DNA from: an uncultured Saprospirales bacterium
GTDB lineage: Bacteria > Bacteroidota > Bacteroidia > Chitinophagales > Saprospiraceae
Assembly: GCA_937864265.1 (NCBI GenBank)
Contig: CALMIR010000131.1
Coordinates: 1-40,004 of the forward strand
Direction of reading: 5' to 3'
Length of the DNA: 40,004 bases
The position numbers and the translations under genes were made by a program. Shown here one piece after another: positions 8,501 to 16,460 of this stretch (its first letter is position 1; every line of letters begins with the position of its first letter). The notes beneath the pieces were generated by a model. That model had not been told where the DNA came from. It saw only the letters and a list, made by a program, of their open reading frames with translations, and ran no database searches.

Positions 8501-11500
8501 AAAATAGGCAAAAACGTTGCCCTTATCCTGCACCGTCACCTCGTATTGTTTTTCCGCCCAGGGCTTCAAGCTGAGCCAGGATTGATCCACGATTTCCTGT
8601 TTGCGCTCTATTTCATACAGCAGGTGCAATTCCTTTTCAGCGCTCATCAATTGGAAAACGGCCTTATCGCCGGGTTCGTAAGCTTTGGCGTTTTTGTGGT
8701 TTTTCCAAGCCAACACCCCTTTGGGTATGCGCTTTTCGGCAGCATCGTAAATCGTCAGCTTCTTTTGTACTTCGATGGCGTTGCCTTTGGCATCTTTGGT
8801 GCTCAAAGTAACTTTGTAATGCCCAATGGGCAAGCCGGATAGGTTGGCGGAAACGGTATTGGCGTTGGCCGTATTGAAAGGCAATTCCAATGCCTGGCCT
8901 TTGGCGGACCAGCTTTGCCATTCGTCCTCTTGTTGATAGGCCAGGTGCGGGAAGTTTTTCTCAAAAGCCGCTTTATCCATCAGGTAAATATCCGGTTTAC
9001 TCCACAAGCGCTCGATAAAGGTCTTTTCCGGGGCATCTAGTTGCTGAATCTTGATGGTTCCCGCTGCGGGTTGGGCTTTGCCGTCCAGATTTTGGGTAGT
9101 CAGGTCAAGGCGCAACATACCAGCGCTGCGATCGGCAAATTCAGCAAATGCCATATCCACTTTCAAGCCCAGATTGGCCAGTCGGATGCTCTTGGAGGCT
9201 GAATGGGTTTCGCCCGTGATGTCGATCACATCGGCATAAACGGTAAAGGTAAATTCGGGGTTGTCGGATGCCTTAACTGTTTCATCGGGCAAGGCGGTAA
9301 ACTTAATCTCAAAACTGCCATCGGGTTGTGTAGCGATTTCCCCATTAGCCACTTCCATGCTTTGTCCCCTTGTCGGGAAATGGCGGTACCAGCCCCACCA
9401 GGGCAACCAAGGGAATTGCACCTCGCGCACGACGCGGTAACGCACGGTCGCATCGCTGAGGCTGCTGCCTGCAAAAGTCAGGGCTTTACCTGTCATGGCG
9501 ACTTCCTCGCCCAAAGCCGGGCTACCTGCCAAGCTGTCGAAGGTAACTTCAAATTTGGGCCGTTTGTATTCTTCAACCGCAAAGTAATGGCTTTCACGAC
9601 CGATGTCGGCAGAAAGGCGCATTTGCCCCAGCAAGCCAAATTGTGGCAGGGTAAAAACGCCATTGGCCGTGCCGTATTCGTTGGTGCGCAGGGCTAAATC
9701 GGCTACTTTTTGGCCGTTCACATCGTAGAGCGTGACCGTTATCTTCTGGTTGGCCGCAATCTTCGGCATCTGATCGGGGCCGTATTGCATCACCAGGGTT
9801 TTGAAATACAGGCTTTGCCCGGGGCGGTAAATGGCGCGATCCAGGAAAAAATGGGTGGTATATTCTCGTGCATTGCGGCTCGAACGGGTATAGTTGGAAA
9901 AGCCGTCTTCAAAATCCAATACATCCTGGCCTTTCGAAAGGCGCACTTGGAAATAGTTGTCTGAATTGGCTATATCGGGTATCAGGAAACCCTTTTCATT
10001 GGACAAAGCCTGCCCTATTTTCACCCGTTCGGAGCGGCGCTGGTTGCGGTTGTACTTGGTGGTAAAAAATTCGCCCAATACGCCGGAAAGGGGCTGTCCA
10101 CTTTGGCGATCCACGACCAAAAACTCCGGGGAGCCTGTTTTGCCCTTGCGCTCCAGGTAGCCCAGTGTTGAGATGGTCATAGCCAAATAACCGGTCGTAT
10201 AGTTGCTTGCCAAAAACTCATTATCACTGCTGGTGAGGACGGCGTAACGCCCCAAAGGCAAGCCTTCGATAGCAGTTTCGGTGCGGTGTTGTTGCAAATC
10301 GCCGTCATTGGGCAGGTTGATGTTCCAGGCTTTTTGTACTTTTTGCTGGCGCAGCCATTGGATGGCTTCTTCTGGGCTTTTGCTGCGCATTTGCTGGTAA
10401 CCTTCATCGCTCAGTGCGATGATACGAAACCAGGCGCTATTAACATTGCGGTATTCTATTGATATGGGAAAGCTTTGTCCCGGGGCATTGATTTCCTCCA
10501 CCGTTAAATGCAGGCTCGCCATACTCAATTCCTGGCTCAGTTGCTGGCACATATTGGCGCCATAGCTATTGGGGTATTCTTTTTGTGCCTTCTGGCAAAT
10601 TTCCAGCGCTTCTTTCAGTCGCCATTTGTGGGTATCGCCCGCCAATGGGTTGTACTGACTGCCTTGCTCCTGATAGTAGCGGGCCATGCGGTACCAAATC
10701 TCAGCCTGAGCAGGTGTGCCTTTGTAATCTTTGTCCAATACCAGCAGGGCATCCAAGTAAAGGCTGTCCTTATTGGTCAATATGCTGTTGTTGCGCATGA
10801 AGTCGAGGCGCTTGAGGTTGGCGTCGAGCAGGGCTTCTTCTGCGGCAGCGGAGGCGTGTTTTTTCAATACATCCTGAAAAAGCAGGCAGGCTTGATATTT
10901 GAAACTGCTGCTGTCTTTGGTGTCGAATTTGATTTGAATGAACTGCCGGACTGGGGCAAAGACTTCTTTTTGCGAAAGCGTAAATCGGTAGGCTGGCTCG
11001 CTGAGGTAGCTGCGTTCGTTGGAAAAATGGTCGATGGCGCGGTGTATCAGAAAGTCGTACAAAGTAGGGCGCAGGTTGTTCGTCCATTCGTTACCCGGGT
11101 AAGTAATGGCATCGAAATCGTCGATGGACACAGAAAAGCTGCGCTCGTCTTGCACGGAAGCCAGGTACATGCGGGAGGCTTCTCCCAGCAGTTGGTCGAG
11201 GCTCCAGGTTTGAATATCTTCGGGCAACTCGGTGCCTGTACTGGTGCGGTCTTTGAGTTTCCAGTAATTTTGGTCGGCGTAATTAGCGTAGAGTTCGCCG
11301 ATTAGGGATTGTAAAATGGGCTGAACCGGAAAGTCGGCTTCTTCCATATCCTGCCGCATGCGTTGCAGGGCTTTGCTGCTGCCGGCCTCCTCTAGTTGAA
11401 GCTGGTACTTGTTGTAGTAAATGGTGGTTTTGACGATTTGAGCGGGGTTATTGTCTTTTTTGGCTCTTTCGTACAAAGCCTGTACTTGCTCCAAAGCCGA

Positions 11501-11662
11501 TCGAATTAAACCCTCTCGCTCCAAAGAATCGATTTTATTCCATTCCGATGTGTAAGGATCGTTGGGGAAATTCATTTTTTTGGTTTGAGCGTTTTGAAAT
11601 GCAGAAAAAAGGAGGAAAGCTCCGATGATTAGGACTAATAATGCAGAAATTTTTTGACTCAT
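5552..11662 (-). CDS. Giant alpha-2-macroglobulin family protein with thioester
   Basis: The product (2,036 residues from 11662; frame open to 11683) is a bacterial alpha-2-macroglobulin, an exported protease trap that binds attacking proteases through a thioester. The N-terminus MSQKISALLVLIIGAFLLF is a signal peptide or anchor without lipobox Cys. A long helical/TPR-like region (to about 380) precedes MG-type beta domains, including the MG2 segment RAIYRPGQSLYFKTLV. A low-complexity stretch with a run of His and Tyr and many Ala, Glu and Pro (about 1180-1290) is where a bait region would lie. The thioester motif YPYECSEQ is intact, with Cys codon at 7204-7202 (about residue 1487), followed by the thioester-domain helices and a C-terminal receptor-like domain. 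No PBP1C gene lies beside it, unlike in many proteobacteria. Confidence 0.92.
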   Translation of the reverse strand: MSQKISALLVLIIGAFLLFSAFQNAQTKKMNFPNDPYTSEWNKIDSLEREGLIRSALEQVQALYERAKKDNNPAQIVKTTIYYNKYQLQLEEAGSSKALQRMRQDMEEADFPVQPILQSLIGELYANYADQNYWKLKDRTSTGTELPEDIQTWSLDQLLGEASRMYLASVQDERSFSVSIDDFDAITYPGNEWTNNLRPTLYDFLIHRAIDHFSNERSYLSEPAYRFTLSQKEVFAPVRQFIQIKFDTKDSSSFKYQACLLFQDVLKKHASAAAEEALLDANLKRLDFMRNNSILTNKDSLYLDALLVLDKDYKGTPAQAEIWYRMARYYQEQGSQYNPLAGDTHKWRLKEALEICQKAQKEYPNSYGANMCQQLSQELSMASLHLTVEEINAPGQSFPISIEYRNVNSAWFRIIALSDEGYQQMRSKSPEEAIQWLRQQKVQKAWNINLPNDGDLQQHRTETAIEGLPLGRYAVLTSSDNEFLASNYTTGYLAMTISTLGYLERKGKTGSPEFLVVDRQSGQPLSGVLGEFFTTKYNRNQRRSERVKIGQALSNEKGFLIPDIANSDNYFQVRLSKGQDVLDFEDGFSNYTRSSRNAREYTTHFFLDRAIYRPGQSLYFKTLVMQYGPDQMPKIAANQKITVTLYDVNGQKVADLALRTNEYGTANGVFTLPQFGLLGQMRLSADIGRESHYFAVEEYKRPKFEVTFDSLAGSPALGEEVAMTGKALTFAGSSLSDATVRYRVVREVQFPWLPWWGWYRHFPTRGQSMEVANGEIATQPDGSFEIKFTALPDETVKASDNPEFTFTVYADVIDITGETHSASKSIRLANLGLKVDMAFAEFADRSAGMLRLDLTTQNLDGKAQPAAGTIKIQQLDAPEKTFIERLWSKPDIYLMDKAAFEKNFPHLAYQQEDEWQSWSAKGQALELPFNTANANTVSANLSGLPIGHYKVTLSTKDAKGNAIEVQKKLTIYDAAEKRIPKGVLAWKNHKNAKAYEPGDKAVFQLMSAEKELHLLYEIERKQEIVDQSWLSLKPWAEKQYEVTVQDKGNVFAYFTFVKYGRAFTWSENIEVPWSDKELNIAYATFRDKLKPGAEESWQIKISGSKKEAVAAEMVAAMYDASLDQFRPHNWAFSPFPMNFRSRSWTGHHFGSESSNHHYYYYYTEGVPEKAYRSLNWFGLYLYDNMQVTRANLTTRSLSLEGDFAGRSREKAEADMPAAPEPQMYANLSAGLVVDQSAPTPYAEETQPKAEAQIRQNLKETVFFFPELRTDAEGNVILQFTMNEALTRWKLLTFAHTKELQYGLSEKEVVTQKELMVLPNPPRFLREGDAITYTAKVDNLTAETLKGTARLQLFDALSMQPVDDLLKNTEPTIAFEVKAGQSAPLAWNIQIPVGQVMALTHRVVVEAGNFSDGEEAVLPVLTNRMLVTESMPMPLKGKEKKTFRFAAMDKATASNTLKHHSFTLEYSSNPAWYAVKALPYLMEYPYECSEQIFSRYYANALATSVANSQPRIKQVFASWSSSDALISELQKNEELKAVLLEETPWVLDAQNEAEQRKRIALLFDLNRMSYEQNKALQTLAERQSGSGGFAWFAGGQESWYITQYITEGLGRLEKLGVQQPAQGQRIAQNAVGFIDEEFQDHYRRLLERVEKKQAKLEDDHLGDIVIHYLYTRSMFKTEAGSLPKEAHDYFLQQAEKYWTQKGIYQQGLLALALHYNGKGEAAQRIVRSLKERALTHEELGMYWNYPNGYFWYQMPIETHSLMVEVFAEVAKDQAAVEQLKIWLLKNKQTNDWKTTKATANAVYALLRFGSNWLEASSPVAIDFPKVKGKAAVEQVRQAQSGAEAGTGYFSTTWSAQEVQTGFQDIAISNPNANIAWGAAYWQYFEDLDKIKDFKATPLTLVKQVYREVPGDRGPKLEAISAASPLRVGDKLVVRLELRVDRDMEYVHMKDLRASGLEPTNVFSHYKWQGGLGYYESTKDAATHFFFDYLPKGTYVFEYALRVIHQGDFSNGLTTIQCMYAPEFSSHTEGIRLKVVGK

Positions 11663-11756
11663 TGTAATAGTTTTGGGTTGCATGTATAAAGATGCAAAAA
11701 ATCGGAGAATTGCATAAGGATTTTGAATATAAAACGGATAGACTTGGCTGTGTGTG

Positions 11757-12242
11757 TTAAAAGGGGTTGCTTATCATGTGGTCTAGCAAGGCAAAAGAAT
11801 GGTCAAAATGCGCCTGCATCCCGGCATTAAACATCCCGTCGCGGTAGGCTTCATCGGGGCAAATAATGATGATAGTGAGCAGGGTTTGGCCGCCGTTTAG
11901 CGGCTCGAAGCGGTAGTTTTCCAGTACGGGCAATAGCTTTTGGGGTAAACCCCGAAACTCTGAAGTTCTGACAATGAATTTTGGCGATTCTACTTCGTGG
12001 AATATACCGTAGAAGCTAAATTTCATGCCGTTCTCATGGGTGTGGTGATAGAGGAAACTCCCGCCCGTACGGCAGTCCAGCTTTTCCAATTCAAAAACTG
12101 TGTTATTCGGCTTTGCCCATTGGGTATATAAGGCGGGATCCTGGAAAAGGGAAAAAACAAGCTCGGGCAAGGCATCGAAACGGCGTTCAATGACTATGGT
12201 GTGCTGCCCTTTTTCGGCATTGATTTGCGTTTGTTTTGTCAT
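11757..12242 (-). CDS. AHSA1/SRPBCC domain protein
   Basis: The 161-residue product fits the SRPBCC/AHSA1 (activator of Hsp90 ATPase homologue) family, cytosolic cavity-forming proteins that bind hydrophobic ligands. Marks are the opening strand TIVIERRFDALPELVFSLFQ, then LYTQWAKP, the GGSFLYHH segment and the last helix MQAHFDHSFALLDHMI. It lies 64 nt downstream of an ArsR-type regulator gene on the same strand; this ArsR-SRPBCC pairing is common in bacteria, the regulator controlling the SRPBCC gene. Ligand unknown. Confidence 0.88.
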   Translation of the reverse strand: MTKQTQINAEKGQHTIVIERRFDALPELVFSLFQDPALYTQWAKPNNTVFELEKLDCRTGGSFLYHHTHENGMKFSFYGIFHEVESPKFIVRTSEFRGLPQKLLPVLENYRFEPLNGGQTLLTIIIICPDEAYRDGMFNAGMQAHFDHSFALLDHMISNPF

Positions 12243-12306
12243 CTGACTTGATTTTTTGGTTGTTTGACAATTCTTTTGCTTCCAATCACAAAACTTGTCA
12301 AAGAAC

Positions 12307-12630
12307 CTATTTTTTTTGTGTTAAATTTTCCAAAATGGCATCCATGCGTTGGAATTGAGCTTCCCACATTTGCCGGAAAGGCTCAATGAAATCGGCTACT
12401 TCCTTCATTTTTACCGGATTGAGTTGGTAATGAATTTCCCTGCCTTTTTGCGTTGCCGTGAGTAGCTCGCATTCCGTCAGGATTTGTATGTGCCGTGAAA
12501 TGGTTTGCCTCGTCGAGCCAAAATGTTCGGCAATCGTGCCAGGAGTAAGCGCAGTAGCGGCAATCATCGAGAGGATGTCTCGTCGGGTGGGGTCGGCTAT
12601 TGCCTGAAAAACGTCTCGTCGTAAATCCAT
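12307..12630 (-). CDS. ArsR-family transcriptional regulator
   Basis: The 107-residue product is a typical small ArsR/SmtB winged-helix repressor: opening [14 protein letters not shown], helix-turn-helix [20 protein letters not shown] at about 28-47, and wing [20 protein letters not shown]. It has no metal-binding Cys pair, so a non-metal signal is likely, as in ArsR regulators paired with AHSA1 proteins. First gene of an operon with the SRPBCC gene and possibly the macroglobulin gene (94 nt further). A 16-bp direct repeat overlaps its promoter (12633-12674), the likely autoregulatory operator. Confidence 0.92.
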   Translation of the reverse strand: MDLRRDVFQAIADPTRRDILSMIAATALTPGTIAEHFGSTRQTISRHIQILTECELLTATQKGREIHYQLNPVKMKEVADFIEPFRQMWEAQFQRMDAILENLTQKK

Positions 12631-12632
12631 TT

Positions 12633-12678
12633 GCAGCTATTTGACTGCAAATATATGTGTAGTTATTTGGCTGCGCAA
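12633..12678 (-). promoter_or_regulatory. ArsR promoter with paired direct-repeat operator
   Basis: On the minus strand TTG (12678-12676), 20 nt, TATATTTG (12655-12648) form a good -33/-7 promoter. Two 16-bp direct repeats, GCAGCTATTTGACTGC (12633-12648) and GTAGTTATTTGGCTGC (12659-12674), match at 13 of 16 positions with a 26-bp period; one sits between the boxes and the other at the -7 box edge and start site. Each is itself a loose dyad (GCAG...CTGC in the first copy). Such placement would repress. Confidence 0.65.
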
Positions 12679-12701
12679 TTTTTTCACAAAAAAATTTTGC
12701 C

Positions 12702-12766
12702 AAAAAAGCAAAAACCGGTTTCTAAAACGCGGGCTACGCCTGATAGATTTAGATCCGTTTTTTGCT
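12702..12766 (-). terminator. Possible terminator of the barrel protein operon
   Basis: AGCAAAAACCGG (12707-12718) pairs with CCGTTTTTTGCT (12755-12766), 11 of 12 bases, enclosing 36 nt. On the minus strand the stem is followed by TTTTTT. It lies just after the stop of the gene ending at 12787. The loop is long, so confidence is modest. Confidence 0.4.
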
Positions 12767-12786
12767 GATTTGGCTCAGGAACAAGA

Positions 12787-13464
12787 TCATGCCCCTATTC
12801 TATAGCTAAATGCCAAGCTCAAGTAATAAGGGATTAGGGGCGTGCTTTTAAAATCTTGGGTGACGACTTTTCCAATACTCAAGCTGATATCTGATCGGCG
12901 AAAAGACCATCCGGTTTGGACACCGTACAGGAAATGCCCCCCCGTAGCAGGTTCATACCAGCCGTCTTGTACCGTTTGCAGGATATTTTCTTTGTAAATA
13001 TCCGAGTGTTCGAAGTGCGCAACAATGGCTTTGTCAAAACCAAGCTCTCCTGCAAAAAACCACTTGTCGTGGTAGTATCCCAGGGTACCTTTCATTTCGC
13101 TGCCAAAATTCTGCAATCGCACCAGGGGATTGCCGTATCTCCTGTAGATGCCTTGTAAGGAAAGCGCTCCCTTCCAGTGGGATTGGTTCAAAAGCACGAC
13201 CTGAGCGCCTGCCTTTAACTTATAATCATCCAATAGCAGTTCACCGGATGGTATGGATACCTGGCCATTCAGCATCAAAGGTATAGCGCTATTCAACTGA
13301 TACCCATAAGCTACGCTGTAAGTTAATCCGTAATCCCAGCCCACGCCCAGTGCTACGAAGTGATTGCTTTGCTCCAGTGCATTCCAGTTGACTGTTTGTG
13401 CCATATGACAGACCGAAACGCTGAGTATGAAAAAACCCGTTAGGACAATTTTTATGTTTTTCAT
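12787..13464 (-). CDS. Secreted, probably outer-membrane beta-barrel protein
   Basis: The 225-residue product opens with a signal peptide (MKNIKIVLTGFFILSVSVCHMAQ, given by residues 1-23) and continues as alternating amphipathic strands ending in an aromatic-containing strand (PYYLSLAFSYRIGA), as outer-membrane beta-barrels do. No family is recognised. Cys19 is followed by HMAQ and I take the site after MAQ as the more likely cleavage point rather than a lipobox. It follows the hydrolase gene by 9 nt, so both probably form one operon. Role unknown; an outer-membrane partner of the hydrolase is possible. Confidence 0.75.
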   Translation of the reverse strand: MKNIKIVLTGFFILSVSVCHMAQTVNWNALEQSNHFVALGVGWDYGLTYSVAYGYQLNSAIPLMLNGQVSIPSGELLLDDYKLKAGAQVVLLNQSHWKGALSLQGIYRRYGNPLVRLQNFGSEMKGTLGYYHDKWFFAGELGFDKAIVAHFEHSDIYKENILQTVQDGWYEPATGGHFLYGVQTGWSFRRSDISLSIGKVVTQDFKSTPLIPYYLSLAFSYRIGA

Positions 13465-13473
13465 ATTTGCTTT

Positions 13474-14457
13474 TTACAAGGTGTTTAAATAATTCAACAC
13501 GACCGGATACACCGAATCCCACTTGAAGTAGATCATCTCGTGCCCTGTATCGTCAATTTGAACAATCGCTGCATTTGGAAAAAAGTCGGCCTCCTTTTGC
13601 GCAAAATTCCGGCCATAGGACTGGTTGTTTTCACCATAAATGAAAAGCACTGGTGTTGTATATTGATGGAGGTTGGTCGTAAAGTCAAAACCTTCGTTTT
13701 CAGAAATGTCCACAAATGCATTTAACACCGCTGCGCCATTCCTCCAAAAAGGCGAGGGGCCTTCGATGCCTTCGTCATTTCCCTCGGTATAGGAAAAACT
13801 GGACGCCAGGCTCAATTTGTAATCCAGCACTTCATGTTCGTTTTCCGTTCCGGTTAGAAACTGGTCATAGTACAGGATATCGTTGGTTATTTCGGAAAAC
13901 AAATGAATTTTCCGGCTGCTTTCCGCGTATTCATCCAAAAGCTGCTTGTTGAAACCACCTGCTTCCGCAAAAATGGCCCCTTGTATGCTGTCGGGATAGG
14001 TATTGAGGTAGGCGGCTGTTAGCATAGCACCCCAGGAATGTCCAAATAGAAATACCTTCTGATGTGACGAGGTTTTATACCACTCAATAAGGGCTGTTAA
14101 GTCGTCCAACATGACTTGAATAGAATAGGTATTGCTGTCGTGCCGCCGCGATAGGCCAGAGCCCCGCTGATCGTAAAAAATCACATAATACCCCGCATCT
14201 GCCAGTTGTTTTACCGGAAGGCCGTTCCTATAATCGGCGCCTGGTCCACCGTGCAAAAACACCACCATGGGGTCATTGGGATTTCCAAAGGTTTCGGTGT
14301 GCAAAAGTGTCCCATTCACAGCGATGGAATGGAGCGATGGGTCGTCATCCACTGTTTTAGGCACCAACAAACCCGGATTGGAATAGTCCAGTTGGCCGTC
14401 CCGTTCGCAAGCAAGCAGTGATACTAAACCTGCTAAAATCATGAAGCATCTCATCAT
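13474..14457 (-). CDS. Alpha/beta-hydrolase lipoprotein, proline-iminopeptidase-like (S33)
   Basis: The 327-residue product has a lipoprotein signal (LVSLLAC, Cys17) and an alpha/beta-hydrolase fold. HGGPG at 69-73 forms the oxyanion hole and is typical of S33 prolyl aminopeptidases; FYDQRGSGLS follows; the nucleophile is S141 in GHSWG; the base is H306 in DDTGHEM. The charge-relay acid normally found near strand 7 is not clearly present: the segment reads IYGENNQSYG, with Glu or Asn at that place. It is thus a membrane-anchored peptidase or esterase of uncertain substrate. First gene of a pair with the barrel protein. The start could be either of two adjacent ATGs. Confidence 0.85.
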   Translation of the reverse strand: MMRCFMILAGLVSLLACERDGQLDYSNPGLLVPKTVDDDPSLHSIAVNGTLLHTETFGNPNDPMVVFLHGGPGADYRNGLPVKQLADAGYYVIFYDQRGSGLSRRHDSNTYSIQVMLDDLTALIEWYKTSSHQKVFLFGHSWGAMLTAAYLNTYPDSIQGAIFAEAGGFNKQLLDEYAESSRKIHLFSEITNDILYYDQFLTGTENEHEVLDYKLSLASSFSYTEGNDEGIEGPSPFWRNGAAVLNAFVDISENEGFDFTTNLHQYTTPVLFIYGENNQSYGRNFAQKEADFFPNAAIVQIDDTGHEMIYFKWDSVYPVVLNYLNTL

Positions 14458-14572
14458 TGGTAGAAGTTTTTCTGCAAAGAAAGCTCCATGCTACCTTGTA
14501 TGCGTCGCAGCGGGTAAGCCCATACCTATATGCCGTACGCGCTTGCAAGGAAAAAATTCAATTAATTGACTT

Positions 14573-15667
14573 TCAGTTATTTATTTCTTGAAAAAAAGTG
14601 GAGGGCGTTTTACCTGTGTGCAATTTAAAATACTTGTTGAAGGTGGATTTCGAGTTAAAACCACATTCAAAGGCAAGGGCAAGCAAGGTGTAGTGTTTGT
14701 ACCCCGGGAGGGCGGCGAGCTTCAAAAATTCCTCCACGCGCCGGGTATTGATGTAGTTGTAAAAATTGCGCTGGGCTTTTTCATTGATGACTTGAGAAAG
14801 GTAATTTGGGTGTACATCCAGCGACTTTGCCAACTCGGTCAGCGTCAGATCTGGATTCTTAAAAGGCTTCTCGACATGAACCAACTCTTGCAAACGCAAG
14901 AAGAGTTGTTCCGCCTCGGCTTCTTTTAAACCCGATTTGAGGTAGCGGCTGTTTTCTGCGGCAGCAGTTGTTTCGGGTAGGGTGACAGATTCAGACAATC
15001 GGTCTGATTGAAAAATGGCGGTCTGGTTGATGCCATGCAAACCGATGAAAACCATCAAAAACGCCACCCCAGAAAAGATAATGGTGTCGTCAAAAAACAG
15101 CACAAGCAGGCAGATGGCGACCAATCCGAAGCTCAGGTATTCCAACCAGGCGAGATTGCGTTTTTCCGTATTGGAAAAAAAATGCTGCGCCCGGCGACGG
15201 GTGTTCCGAATCAACTTCAGCGCCCAAAAAGCATAGCCTATCGTAGCAATGGTAAACCAAGACAATAAAATGTATTGATACCACAGGTAATCCGCGCCAT
15301 CATTTTCAAAGACCTGCTTCTTTTCGGCAGCAGAAAGGCTGTAAAAAGGCAGCGCCAAACCAATCAAACAGAAAAACGGCAGCAAATGCAGCCCGGCAAC
15401 TCGCCAGGAAAAGGGCTTTTCTTCTGTAATTTCAGAAGTGTAAAAATACAGCATGACGCCGTACAAAACGGGTAGGGGCAAAGAAAGCCCCAACAAGTGC
15501 GGATGTTTCATTGCCTGTCCCGACCAGGTCAAATAAAACAGCAACTGATGGAATGCCGCCACCAACATCCAGGCTGCAAGGATGTATTCAGCGCTGCCTT
15601 TTTTCTTCTTGAGCAACAAAGCCAGGCACAAAAAAGCAGCAATAGTGGTTCCAACAACGTAAATCAT
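14573..15667 (-). CDS. Membrane-bound AraC-family transcriptional regulator
   Basis: The 364-residue product couples an N-terminal membrane domain of about six or seven helices (residues 1-215, beginning MIYVVGTTIAAFLCLALLL) to a C-terminal AraC-type double helix-turn-helix (about 255-362). The DNA-binding part shows LTELAKSLDVHPNYLSQVIN for the first motif and ALAFECGFNSKSTFNKYFK for the second, followed by GKTPSTF. This architecture is widespread in Bacteroidota, where the membrane part is thought to sense a signal. It lies 115 nt upstream of the hydrolase operon on the same strand, which makes that operon a plausible target. Confidence 0.9.
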   Translation of the reverse strand: MIYVVGTTIAAFLCLALLLKKKKGSAEYILAAWMLVAAFHQLLFYLTWSGQAMKHPHLLGLSLPLPVLYGVMLYFYTSEITEEKPFSWRVAGLHLLPFFCLIGLALPFYSLSAAEKKQVFENDGADYLWYQYILLSWFTIATIGYAFWALKLIRNTRRRAQHFFSNTEKRNLAWLEYLSFGLVAICLLVLFFDDTIIFSGVAFLMVFIGLHGINQTAIFQSDRLSESVTLPETTAAAENSRYLKSGLKEAEAEQLFLRLQELVHVEKPFKNPDLTLTELAKSLDVHPNYLSQVINEKAQRNFYNYINTRRVEEFLKLAALPGYKHYTLLALAFECGFNSKSTFNKYFKLHTGKTPSTFFQEINN

Positions 15668-15690
15668 GAAGGGTGGCCCTTTATTTCGGG

Positions 15691-15698
15691 CAAAAGTA
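15691..15698 (-). promoter_or_regulatory. Predicted -7 box of the AraC gene
   Basis: TACTTTTG on the minus strand fits TAnnTTTG, 23 nt upstream of the ATG. The nearest TTG upstream is 24 nt away, a little far for a -33 box. Confidence 0.4.
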
Positions 15699-15906
15699 AG
15701 GCAGAATCCTAAAGTTTTTTGCCAATTAGGCCAGGAAAGGAAGAGGAACGCCTCCTGAGCACCCAGGGCTTGGGCATTTGACTATTGGTGAGATGTGCCT
15801 ATACAAAGGTTCTAGTCTTTATCACTGGCTGGCTTTTTTATTAATATTATTTGGTAATCAATGGTGTTATCTTTTAAAATAGCATCATTTATCCCTAAAC
15901 AAGACG

Positions 15907-16293
15907 CTAAAATCGCACCTGTAGGGTATGGGACACTTCGATCATAATGACATCCAATTCTTGTTGGATTGGCAGCCATTCCCGCCTGAGGCTATCGTTT
16001 TGTAGGGCATCCAGCTTTTCCAGTAGAGCGGCATCCAGTTTTTCCAGGGTCTGCATTTTGGTCTTGAGCTGATTGGCCAGGGGCTTCTCGGCATTCACAG
16101 AACGCCGCCAGAATTGCTCGTATTGTCGATTGATTTCCTGGCGGGCACGGCTGATGCGCAGCAACATTTCGTTGCAAATGGAATCCTGTATAGCATAGAC
16201 TTCTTCATCGCTAGGAGCAGGAGTTTTTGGCGGCTCAAAGCAAGCGCTGATAGCGCACCATAAATAAACAAAAAGAAAATGCTTTAAACGCAT
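15907..16293 (-). CDS. Small helical lipoprotein of unknown function
   Basis: The 128-residue product starts MRLKHFLFVYLWCAISAC, a lipoprotein signal with lipid-attachment Cys18 (ISAC). The mature part is charged and predicted to be nearly all helix, with coiled-coil-like spacing (RISRARQEINRQYEQFWRRS, LKTKMQTLEKLDAALLEKLD). I recognise no family. The frame continues to 16335, but the signal peptide fixes the start at 16293. It is isolated, with a 239-nt gap to the AraC gene. Confidence 0.7.
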   Translation of the reverse strand: MRLKHFLFVYLWCAISACFEPPKTPAPSDEEVYAIQDSICNEMLLRISRARQEINRQYEQFWRRSVNAEKPLANQLKTKMQTLEKLDAALLEKLDALQNDSLRREWLPIQQELDVIMIEVSHTLQVRF

Positions 16294-16460
16294 GGGCGTA
16301 TTTTTTTTGCAAAAGTGTCGGCGTGACACTGACACGCGTGAACTACGAAGCGGTGGTGTAGGTGCCCAACACTATCCTGTAAATCTTATGAATCTTGTCT
16401 GAAAACACACTGCCATCTTGCCCCCCCCCTGCTCAAAGCGATCGAACTAAGACTCACAAA

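Noticed and set aside
10508-11305. 265-codon plus-strand open frame
   Set aside because: Antisense to the macroglobulin gene, with composition reflecting codon bias of the true frame.
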